In this document: positions 57,346 to 64,000 of the stretch, one piece after another | How the letters are laid out: every line of letters starts with the position of its first letter | Position numbering within the stretch: position 1 is the stretch's first letter | Assembly: GCA_021771815.1 (NCBI GenBank) | Contig: JAETOE010000002.1 | Span: 94,318-158,317, forward strand | DNA: 64,000 nucleotides | Source of the DNA: Roseburia hominis | GTDB taxonomy: Bacteria; Bacillota; Clostridia; Lachnospirales; Lachnospiraceae | Direction: 5' to 3' | The notes under the pieces: generated by a model | The model's input: the letters and a program-made list of their open reading frames with translations, nothing else | The model's database searches: none | What the model was told of the DNA's origin: nothing | Program-made: the position numbers and the translations under genes

Positions 57346-57975
57346 TTATTCTCCGCGGCTTCCGTTCAGATGCTTTCGCACCCGCTCGATCAGCATATCC
57401 AGCGCGACCACATTCTCGCCGCCCTCCGGTATGATGATGTCCGCCCGCCGCTTGCTCGGCTCTACGAACTGCTCGTGCATTGGCTTTACCGTCGTTAAGT
57501 ACTGGCAGATGACGCTGTCTAAGGAACGTCCGCGGTTCTTCACATCCCGCACAATTCTGCGGAGAATGCGCACATCCGCATCCGTATCCACGAATACCTT
57601 GATATCCATCAGATCACAGAGCTTCGGTTCTGCAAAGATCATTATTCCCTCCAGAACAATTACCGGCGCAGGATTTACCAGGATCGTTTCCTTTGAACGG
57701 TTATGTAACGAATAATCATAGACCGGCATGGATACGGAGCTTCCGGTCTTAAGTTCCTTAATGTGCTCGCATAATAGCTCCGTATCGAATGCGTCGGGAT
57801 GATCGTAGTTGAGCCTGCTCCGCTCCTCATAATTCATCTCGTCATGACGCTTATAATAATTGTCGTGGCGCAGGATGCTCACCTCGTCATCCCCAAAACT
57901 GTCGACCAGCTTGTTCGCAAGCGTCGTCTTGCCGCTTCCCGTGCCGCCTGCAATTCCAATCAAAATCGTATTCAT
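57346..57975 (-). CDS. udk: Uridine kinase
   Basis: A 209-residue protein with P-loop GIAGGTGSGKTTLANKL, the HDNYYKRHDEMNYEERSRLNYDHPDAFD substrate region and PVIVLEGIMIFAEPKL. It phosphorylates uridine and cytidine. It is the last gene of the nucleoside operon, converging on the SGNH gene. The C-terminus is slightly different from the standard Udk but the active sites are intact. Confidence 0.93.
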   Translation of the reverse strand: MNTILIGIAGGTGSGKTTLANKLVDSFGDDEVSILRHDNYYKRHDEMNYEERSRLNYDHPDAFDTELLCEHIKELKTGSSVSMPVYDYSLHNRSKETILVNPAPVIVLEGIMIFAEPKLCDLMDIKVFVDTDADVRILRRIVRDVKNRGRSLDSVICQYLTTVKPMHEQFVEPSKRRADIIIPEGGENVVALDMLIERVRKHLNGSRGE

Positions 57976-57988
57976 GCATGGCTCCTTT

Positions 57989-58630
57989 TCATGCTATTAT
58001 AGCAAGCGTCGCGCTCGTTCCGAGACGGTTCGCTCCCGCATCGATCATCGCCTGCGCTTCTTCTGCCGTATGAATGCCGCCGGACGCTTTCACGCCCATG
58101 TCCTCCCCGACAGTCTTTCGCATCAGGGCAACATCCTCCGCCTTTGCGCCGCCTGTGGAAAAACCGGTCGAAGTCTTCACGAAGTCTGCCCCCGCTTCCT
58201 TCGCCAGTTCACACGCCTTAATCTTCTCCTCATCTGTCAGAAGACAAGTCTCGATGATGACCTTGAGCACGATCTCTTTTCCGCAAGTCTCCTTTAAGGT
58301 CCTGATCTCGTTTAAAACATAATCGTACTTCTTGTCCTTGAGCGCGCCGACATTAATTACCATGTCGATCTCCTCCGCCCCGTCCTCAATCGCCGCTTTC
58401 GTCTCGAACGCTTTCACTCTCACATCCGACATGCCGAGCGGAAAACCTACGACCGTGCACACCTTCACATCGGAGCCTTTGAGCTTCTCTGCGACAAGCT
58501 TCGTATAATACTGATTGACACACACCGAGGCGAAATCATTCGCAAGCGCTTCCTCGCAGAGCTTCGCGACCTGCGCCTCAGTTGCCTCGGCCTTTAAAAT
58601 TGTATGGTCAAAATATTTCGCTGAAATCAT
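57989..58630 (-). CDS. deoC: Deoxyribose-phosphate aldolase
   Basis: A 213-residue TIM-barrel aldolase: [15 protein letters not shown] start, [11 protein letters not shown], the Schiff-base Lys in VKTSTGF and [17 protein letters not shown]. It splits deoxyribose 5-phosphate into glyceraldehyde 3-phosphate and acetaldehyde, the carbon salvage step after deoxynucleoside cleavage. Confidence 0.95.
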   Translation of the reverse strand: MISAKYFDHTILKAEATEAQVAKLCEEALANDFASVCVNQYYTKLVAEKLKGSDVKVCTVVGFPLGMSDVRVKAFETKAAIEDGAEEIDMVINVGALKDKKYDYVLNEIRTLKETCGKEIVLKVIIETCLLTDEEKIKACELAKEAGADFVKTSTGFSTGGAKAEDVALMRKTVGEDMGVKASGGIHTAEEAQAMIDAGANRLGTSATLAIIA

Positions 58631-58644
58631 TTTATATTCTCCTT

Positions 58645-59598
58645 CTACCTTTGTCCCTTATCATACGGAATTCCCTCTGCCCGCGGCGCCTGTGAATTCT
58701 TCGATGTGAAGATCAGCACGATCAGTGTCGCAATATACGGAATCATCTTGTAGACATAGCTCGGGATTCCGCTCGTCGCCAAAAACGGAATCGCAGAGTA
58801 CGACGCCGCCACGGTCTTCATCAGACCGAAGAAAAATGCTGCCCCGAGAATCTTCACCGGATGCCACTGTCCGAAGATCAATACCGCCAGCGCAAGGAAA
58901 CCATAACCTGCCACGGTCGCATTGAAATTCGTCGAAGTCGGAACGACAAAGACAAGTCCGCCGAGTCCGCCGAGCGCACCGGAAATCATAACGCCCGCAT
59001 ACTGCATCTTATAGACATTGATTCCGACGGAATCCGCCGCCTGCGGATGCTCCCCGCATGCCCGAAGCCGCAGCCCGAAGCGCGTATGATATATTACGAT
59101 CACCGAAAGGATTAAAATCGCGAATCCGATGTAAGTTGTGATATAGGTATTTTTAAAAAACAGCGGTCCGATAAACGGAATATCGCCGAGCACCGGAACG
59201 GAATCGATACGGAAAGTGTTCGAAAACTGCACCTGCTGTGTTCCCCCGATGCGTCTTGCAACGAAGATCGCAAACGCCGGAGCGAACAGATTGAGCGCCG
59301 TACCGCTGATCGTCTGATCCGCTTTCATATTGATGGACGCGAACGCATGGAACAGGGAGAATAAAATACCCGTTCCCGCCGCTATCAAAATTGCCAGAAT
59401 CAACTGAAGCTGTCCGCTCAGCTTATCCTGCGTCAGACTGATAAAGAGGATGCTCGTGAACGCACCCATAATCATAATGCCCTCGAGCGCAATGTTTATG
59501 ATGCCCGAACGCTCGGAAAACATACCGCCGAGCGCAACCAAAAGCAGCGGAATCGTAAAAAACATTGTCTGCTGAAATATCAGATATAGCGTATCCAT
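58645..59598 (-). CDS. Nucleoside ABC transporter permease (NupQ/YufQ-like)
   Basis: A 317-residue protein with about nine hydrophobic segments and the family blocks [38 protein letters not shown] and [20 protein letters not shown]. The second permease of the BMP-type importer. Its ATG overlaps the stop of the other permease gene. Confidence 0.9.
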   Translation of the reverse strand: MDTLYLIFQQTMFFTIPLLLVALGGMFSERSGIINIALEGIMIMGAFTSILFISLTQDKLSGQLQLILAILIAAGTGILFSLFHAFASINMKADQTISGTALNLFAPAFAIFVARRIGGTQQVQFSNTFRIDSVPVLGDIPFIGPLFFKNTYITTYIGFAILILSVIVIYHTRFGLRLRACGEHPQAADSVGINVYKMQYAGVMISGALGGLGGLVFVVPTSTNFNATVAGYGFLALAVLIFGQWHPVKILGAAFFFGLMKTVAASYSAIPFLATSGIPSYVYKMIPYIATLIVLIFTSKNSQAPRAEGIPYDKGQR

Positions 59599-60686
59599 TA
59601 TTTTTTACCCCCTTCCTGCTTCTCTGCGCGGCGCTTCTTATACTTCGTGATGAACACGCGCACGAACAGTGAAAACGCCGAGAAATAGATGATGACCGCG
59701 ATAATAATATCTATAATCTCCGTCGAGAAATTTAACAGCTGCAAATAGAATCCGCCCGCCGTGATGTACGCTATAAAAATGCCGGCAAGCAGTACGCCGA
59801 TCGGGTTCGACAGACCGAGCAATGCAACCGAGATACCGGTAAATCCCTCTCCAGCGAGCACGTCCGCAATCTCGATATGCTTTCCCGAACCCGCCAGATA
59901 AAGCAGCGCTCCCGCCATGCCGGAAAGCGCGCCTGCGATCGCCATGGAGAGAATAATGTTGCGCTTCTCATTCATGCCCGCATATTTGCTCGCATCCTTG
60001 TTGAAGCCCGCCGCTTTCAGCTCGTATCCGAACGTCGTCTTCTCCAGCAGAATATAGATGACGACCGCCATAATCACCGCAATGAAAAATCCCCCGTTCA
60101 CACTTGAACCCTCAAAAATCTTATCCAGTCCCATCTTCGGGATATTCGCGGTATTCGCAACGCTCTTGGAATAATTGTGAATCTTGTCATATAAGCCCTT
60201 GTTTGTGGACACAAGATAATTCACCATATACATTCCGATATAGTTCGTCATGATGCAGGCGATTACCTCGTTGACATTAAAGTAAGCCTTCACAAGCCCC
60301 GGAATCGCTCCCCAGACGGCTCCCGCAAGCACTGCCGCAAGCAGGGCAACGACCCACTGTACGCTTCCGAGCGCCTCTCCTTTGATGCCGACCACGACCG
60401 CCGCAAATGCGCCGACGATGAACTGTCCCGACGCACCGATATTGAAAAGCCCCGTCTTAAACGCGAACCCCACCGAAAGACCTGTCAGGATAATCGGCGT
60501 CGCATAATAGAAAACCTGTCCCACACCCTTGCTGCCATGCGTGAGCGGTCCTGTCAGGATCGTGACAAAACCCGCTCCCGCATCCGCCGGATTGCTGACG
60601 AGCAGAATCACAAACCCGACAAGAAGTCCGACGATAATCGCGAACAGCGAGGACATAAACCCTATACTGTCTATCTTCTTTTTCAT
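59598..60686 (-). CDS. Nucleoside ABC transporter permease (NupP/YufP-like)
   Basis: A 362-residue protein from the ATG at 60686 (GGAGGGAAG upstream; the in-frame upstream extension overlaps the ATPase gene). Family blocks: FKTGLFNIGASGQFIVGA, VNEVIACIMTNYIGMYMVNYL and GAGLSGMAGALLYLAG-type loop (GALSGMAGALLYLAG). About nine hydrophobic segments. First permease of the importer. Confidence 0.9.
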   Translation of the reverse strand: MKKKIDSIGFMSSLFAIIVGLLVGFVILLVSNPADAGAGFVTILTGPLTHGSKGVGQVFYYATPIILTGLSVGFAFKTGLFNIGASGQFIVGAFAAVVVGIKGEALGSVQWVVALLAAVLAGAVWGAIPGLVKAYFNVNEVIACIMTNYIGMYMVNYLVSTNKGLYDKIHNYSKSVANTANIPKMGLDKIFEGSSVNGGFFIAVIMAVVIYILLEKTTFGYELKAAGFNKDASKYAGMNEKRNIILSMAIAGALSGMAGALLYLAGSGKHIEIADVLAGEGFTGISVALLGLSNPIGVLLAGIFIAYITAGGFYLQLLNFSTEIIDIIIAVIIYFSAFSLFVRVFITKYKKRRAEKQEGGKK

Positions 60687-60687
60687 C

Positions 60688-62220
60688 TTATCTTCCCTCC
60701 TGCTTCTTCGAGCCTGCCATATAAAGCCCGAGTTCCTGCACCGTCGTCTCCTTCGGGTCAAGATCTGCCACGATCTCGCCCTCGTAGAGAACAAGAATGC
60801 GATCGCTTAAGTTCATGACCTCGTCCAATTCCAAAGATACCAGCAATACGCCCGCGCCGGCGTCCCGCTCCTTCACGATCTGGCTGTGAATGAACTCGAT
60901 CGCTCCGACGTCCAATCCGCGCGTCGGCTGCACCGCCACGAGAATTTCCGGCTTCTTTGACAGTTCGCGCGCGATGATCGCCTTCTGCTGGTTTCCGCCG
61001 GACATACTGCGCGCTTTTGTGACAGCGCCCTGCCCGCTTCTGATATCGAACTTCTCGATCAGCTCATTCGCATAAGCATTCACCGCATCCTTGCGGATAA
61101 AGCCGTGATTCTGAAAACGCTTCTCAAAATAATCCTGCAGAACAAGGTTCTCCTCAAGGGAATAGTCTAATACCAGACCGTGCTTGTGGCGATCCTCCGG
61201 TATATGGGACATCCCGTGCGTATTACGGTAGCGTATGGCCTTCTTTGTCACATCCTCGCCCTTGATGCGGATGCTTCCCTCGTCCGCACGAATCATTCCG
61301 GTTACCGCCTCGACCAGCTCCGTCTGACCGTTGCCGTCGATTCCTGCGATACAGACGATCTCGCCCGTCCGCACCTTGAACGAAACATTCTTCACAATAT
61401 CTTTCGTGTGGCCCTGCTTCTTATCCTTGACGGTCAGCCCTTCTGCTTCCAGAACCACGTCGCCCGGCTTTGCCTCATCCTTGTCTATGGTCAGATTGAC
61501 CTTATGGCCGACCATCATCTCGGAAAGCGCCTGCTTGTCCGTCTCCGCCACCTCTACCGTTCCGATATATTTTCCACGGCGGAGCACCGAGCACCGGTCT
61601 GCGACCGCCTTGATTTCATTCAGCTTGTGAGTGATAAATATGATGGATTTGCCCTCGCTTATCAGCTCCTTCATAATATTCATCAGTTCGTCGATCTCCT
61701 GCGGCGTTAATACCGCCGTCGGCTCGTCGAAAATAAGAATATCATTGTCGCGGTAGAGCATCTTGAGAATCTCGACTCTCTGCTGCATCCCGACCGTGAT
61801 ATCCTGAATCTGCGCGTCAGGATCGACCGCCAGATGATAGCGCTCACTAAGCTCCATGACTTTCTTTCTCGCCGCCTTCATCTCCAAAAGCCCGTGCTTC
61901 GTATCTTCATTTCCGAGCACGATATTCTGAAGGACAGTAAAATTATGCACCAGTTTAAAATGCTGATGCACCATACCAATGCCGAGTGCATTGGCGTCTA
62001 ACGGATTATTGATCTTAACTTCCTTTCCTCTGACCTTGATGCAGCCGCCCTCCGGCTGATACAGACCGAACAGCACGCTCATCAGCGTGGATTTTCCCGC
62101 GCCGTTTTCTCCCAGAAGGGCATGAATCTCTCCCTTTTTGATCTGGAGCGTAATATGATCATTGGCAATAATCCCCGGGAATTCCTTTGTAATGTCTAAC
62201 ATTTCAATAATATAGTCCAT
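60688..62220 (-). CDS. Nucleoside ABC transporter ATPase (NupO/YufO-like), two ATPase domains
   Basis: A 510-residue protein from the ATG at 62220 (GGAG 6 nt upstream). Domain 1: Walker A LGENGAGKST, GMQQRVEILKML signature, Walker B ILIFDEPTAVLTP. Domain 2: degenerate Walker A IAGIDGNGQTEL, the signature MSGGNQQK and VAVQPTRGLDVGA in place of Walker B. This asymmetry is normal for sugar/nucleoside importers. The start upstream at 62268 lacks a good ribosome site. Confidence 0.93.
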   Translation of the reverse strand: MDYIIEMLDITKEFPGIIANDHITLQIKKGEIHALLGENGAGKSTLMSVLFGLYQPEGGCIKVRGKEVKINNPLDANALGIGMVHQHFKLVHNFTVLQNIVLGNEDTKHGLLEMKAARKKVMELSERYHLAVDPDAQIQDITVGMQQRVEILKMLYRDNDILIFDEPTAVLTPQEIDELMNIMKELISEGKSIIFITHKLNEIKAVADRCSVLRRGKYIGTVEVAETDKQALSEMMVGHKVNLTIDKDEAKPGDVVLEAEGLTVKDKKQGHTKDIVKNVSFKVRTGEIVCIAGIDGNGQTELVEAVTGMIRADEGSIRIKGEDVTKKAIRYRNTHGMSHIPEDRHKHGLVLDYSLEENLVLQDYFEKRFQNHGFIRKDAVNAYANELIEKFDIRSGQGAVTKARSMSGGNQQKAIIARELSKKPEILVAVQPTRGLDVGAIEFIHSQIVKERDAGAGVLLVSLELDEVMNLSDRILVLYEGEIVADLDPKETTVQELGLYMAGSKKQEGR

Positions 62221-62304
62221 CCATGTCTCCATTTCTGCTATCCGCAAAAACTCCTCTTCGGTTAGCACTCTTTGCCTTATTTCGCCAAGTATTATTTTAC
62301 AATA

Positions 62305-62332
62305 AAAGGGGTGCTTTCACAAGCACCCCTTT
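62305..62332 (-). terminator. Partial terminator between the binding-protein gene and the ATPase
   Basis: The 12-bp stem AAAGGGGTGCTT/AAGCACCCCTTT (62305-62316 with 62321-62332), loop TCAC, is followed on the minus strand by TTATTGTAAAATAAT. It lies 42 bp past the BMP stop and probably lowers expression of the downstream transporter genes relative to the binding protein. Confidence 0.8.
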
Positions 62333-62373
62333 GCTCTTTCTTTCAATTATCGCAAAATTCACCGATTCCCGTT

Positions 62374-63540
62374 TTACTGAACCTCTGTAACAGTAATGTT
62401 CGGCAGAGCAAGATCAGAAATCTCTTTCTCATAATCATTGTCGATTGCGATCTCGCCGGAAACGATCTTTGCGAAAATCGCATCGTAATCTGCCTGTGTA
62501 AAGGTTGTAAACTGGGAAGTCTCCATCGGAAGACCTACACCGTCATTCGCCGCATTGAATACAGCCGTCTCACCGCCCTTGAAGGAACCGTCATATCCGG
62601 ACTTCACCGCATCGTATACGGAGTTGGATAACATCTTCATAGCGGATGTAATAACGGTAGCCGACTCTGAAGACTGGTCAACGTCTACACCGATTACCTT
62701 ACCGTCAGAAGCCTCTGCAGCCGCCATTACGGAGTTACCTACAGAACCGCCGCATGCGAAGATAACTTCTGTTCCGGCATTGTACCAGGAAGCAGCCATC
62801 GTCTGTGCCTCCGGTGTTGCATCGAAGGAACCTGTGTAGTAGTAAGTAACCTCCACGCCAGAGATACCCATCTCCTCAGCCGCGTAATTCGCTCCTGCAA
62901 GATAGCCGTATCCGTAACGGATAACTGCCGGAAGCGCCATACCGCCCATGAAACCGAGCTTGGTGTAGCCATCCTTTACCGCTGCGTAGCCTGCAAGGAA
63001 ACCTGCCTGATCCTCCTGATACAGGATCGGCATCGTGTTCGCCGCGGTCTCGTAGTTATAATCCGCATCATGCGGCTCACCGTCTACTAAGATGAAATGA
63101 ACATCCGGATACTGGTTCTGCATGTTGTAGATCGGCTCTTCAAACAAGAATCCCGGGCACACAATCGTCTTTGCGCCGCCCTCGACAGCCAGTCCGATCG
63201 TCTCCTGGAAAGAGTCTGTGGTAGCCTCGGCAGACTTATAATACTTGCAGGGAATACCGCTCTCCTCTGCATATCTTTGAATGCCCTCCCAGGAGCCCTG
63301 GTTGAAGGACTTGTCGTCAATCGTTCCTACGTCGATTACGAGCGCCAGCTCATAACCGTCTGTGCTCTCATCAGAAGCAGCCGCCTCTGTTCCCTCTACT
63401 GCCGCCTGCTCGGTCGTCTCTGCTTCCGGTGCAGTCGTCGTGCTGCCGTCTGCCGCTCCCTCGTCGGAATTGCCGCAGCCTGCCAGCATGGTAACAGCCA
63501 TCGCTGCTGTGAGCAGTAAACTCATTGCTTTCTTTTTCAT
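62374..63540 (-). CDS. BMP-family nucleoside-binding lipoprotein
   Basis: A 388-residue lipoprotein with signal peptide and lipobox (KKKAMSLLLTAAMAVTMLAGC; Cys about residue 22) and a low-complexity Gly/Thr/Glu linker to about residue 58. The BMP domain follows: YELALVIDVGTIDDKSFNQGSWEG, AKTIVCPGFLFEEP and GVDVDQSSESATVITSAMK. It captures extracellular nucleosides for the Nup-type importer encoded downstream. Confidence 0.93.
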   Translation of the reverse strand: MKKKAMSLLLTAAMAVTMLAGCGNSDEGAADGSTTTAPEAETTEQAAVEGTEAAASDESTDGYELALVIDVGTIDDKSFNQGSWEGIQRYAEESGIPCKYYKSAEATTDSFQETIGLAVEGGAKTIVCPGFLFEEPIYNMQNQYPDVHFILVDGEPHDADYNYETAANTMPILYQEDQAGFLAGYAAVKDGYTKLGFMGGMALPAVIRYGYGYLAGANYAAEEMGISGVEVTYYYTGSFDATPEAQTMAASWYNAGTEVIFACGGSVGNSVMAAAEASDGKVIGVDVDQSSESATVITSAMKMLSNSVYDAVKSGYDGSFKGGETAVFNAANDGVGLPMETSQFTTFTQADYDAIFAKIVSGEIAIDNDYEKEISDLALPNITVTEVQ

Positions 63541-63620
63541 TTGATTATCCTCCCTGTTTTCCGAAGGAAAATGCGACCACTCTTGGGAGCAGAGGATTTT
63601 CCTCCCTTAAATAAACCTAA

Positions 63621-63650
63621 GTTATAAGTTGTCCCAATTCTATGAACCAA
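63621..63650 (-). promoter_or_regulatory. Probable promoter of the nucleoside operon
   Basis: On the minus strand TTGGTT (63645-63650), an 18-bp spacer and TATAAC (63621-63626). GTTATAAG (63621-63628) and CTTATAAC (63652-63659) form an inverted repeat around it, a possible operator. Weak evidence. Confidence 0.4.
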
Positions 63651-63665
63651 GCTTATAACCAGTCT

Positions 63666-63698
63666 AAAAATAAAAATCTCCCAGCGTTAAACTGAGAG
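63666..63698 (-). terminator. Terminator of the tRNA gene
   Basis: The stem CTCCCAG/CTGAGAG (63678-63684 with 63692-63698, one G-T pair) is followed on the minus strand by ATTTTTATTTTTAG. It lies 12 bp past the tRNA 3' end. Confidence 0.75.
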
Positions 63699-63709
63699 GT
63701 TTTTATTAA

Positions 63710-63781
<72 letters not shown>

Positions 63782-63820
63782 ATATCGTGATCTCACAGAA
63801 GCGACACATCACATTGACTT

Positions 63821-63848
63821 ATTATACCGTATATTAAAAAAATTGCAA
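63821..63848 (-). promoter_or_regulatory. Promoter of the tRNA gene
   Basis: On the minus strand TTGCAA (63843-63848), a 16-bp spacer and TATAAT (63821-63826), 39 bp upstream of the tRNA 5' end. The rest of the window (63849-64000) is A/T-rich and I see no gene in it. Confidence 0.65.
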
Positions 63849-64000
63849 CTACTTTTTTTCAATTTATAAAAATAAAATATATTGATGTGATTTGCAAAAC
63901 TAACTTCCACCCCTTCTTTTCCTAACCATGGAAGTTACCCTTACAAAGGACAGGGTGGATTTTAATCTTACATTTTTTAGTGTATCATCCTCTTGTGCTG

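Overview
The window is a chromosomal segment of a gut-type Clostridia, most likely Lachnospiraceae. The evidence is the Firmicute-style gene set (GGGtGRT protein with a NifU-like scaffold, a BMP/Nup-type nucleoside ABC system, QueH, a C_GCAxxG_C_C protein), strong AGGAGG-type ribosome sites and roughly balanced base composition. Positions 1 to about 32,440 are the right part of an integrated siphovirus-type prophage whose left end (lysis genes, attL) lies outside the window. The rest is host chromosome.

Prophage layout, read from the integrase leftward: tyrosine integrase (31204-32298, +), a 50-residue basic protein, a CI-like repressor (30428-30805, +) and a Cro-like regulator (30257-30027, -) either side of a three-operator control region. 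A long leftward early unit follows (about 30,250 to 18,396): PAPS-reductase-like protein, a small rightward membrane peptide, a second DGR target protein, a DNA-binding protein, an OGG1-like glycosylase, two SSB-type proteins, a HAD phosphatase, an HUH-type Rep preceded by a probable antisense RNA, a frameshifted methyltransferase, a VRR-NUC nuclease, ParA and ParB. It ends at a strong terminator (18254-18290). The late unit follows (18,183 to 1): HNH endonuclease, TerS, TerL, portal, ClpP-like protease, HK97-fold capsid, connector genes, major tail protein, tail chaperones with a -1 slippery site, tape measure, Dit, Gp37-like protein, a baseplate protein, and then a diversity-generating retroelement (DGR).

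The DGR is the most notable system. It has a reverse transcriptase (736-1974), a template repeat TR (2177-2308), an Avd-like accessory gene (2336-2779) and a variable repeat VR1 at the 3' end of the adjacent tail protein. A second variable repeat, VR2, sits about 24.6 kb away at the 3' end of an early-region gene (27447-28094). I aligned them by hand: all 15 TR/VR1 mismatches and all 14 TR/VR2 mismatches fall at TR adenines of the coding strand. Each VR gene has a GC-rich hairpin just past its stop. One template therefore appears to diversify both a virion protein and an early, apparently cytoplasmic protein.

Host part (32,480-64,000): GGGtGRT and iron-sulfur scaffold genes next to the insertion site; GlmU-like, GNAT, TSUP, GNAT-NUDIX and TraX genes; a 1428-residue topoisomerase III with six C-terminal zinc modules; a DUF234-type ATPase; an MFS transporter with an ArsR-type regulator; a ferredoxin/NapH-like/C_GCAxxG cluster; asd; argH; an adenosine deaminase; queH; a PadR-DUF2812 pair; a glycosyltransferase; an SGNH hydrolase. 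Last comes a nucleoside salvage operon (BMP lipoprotein, ATPase, two permeases, deoC, udk) and a tRNA-Thr(CGU).
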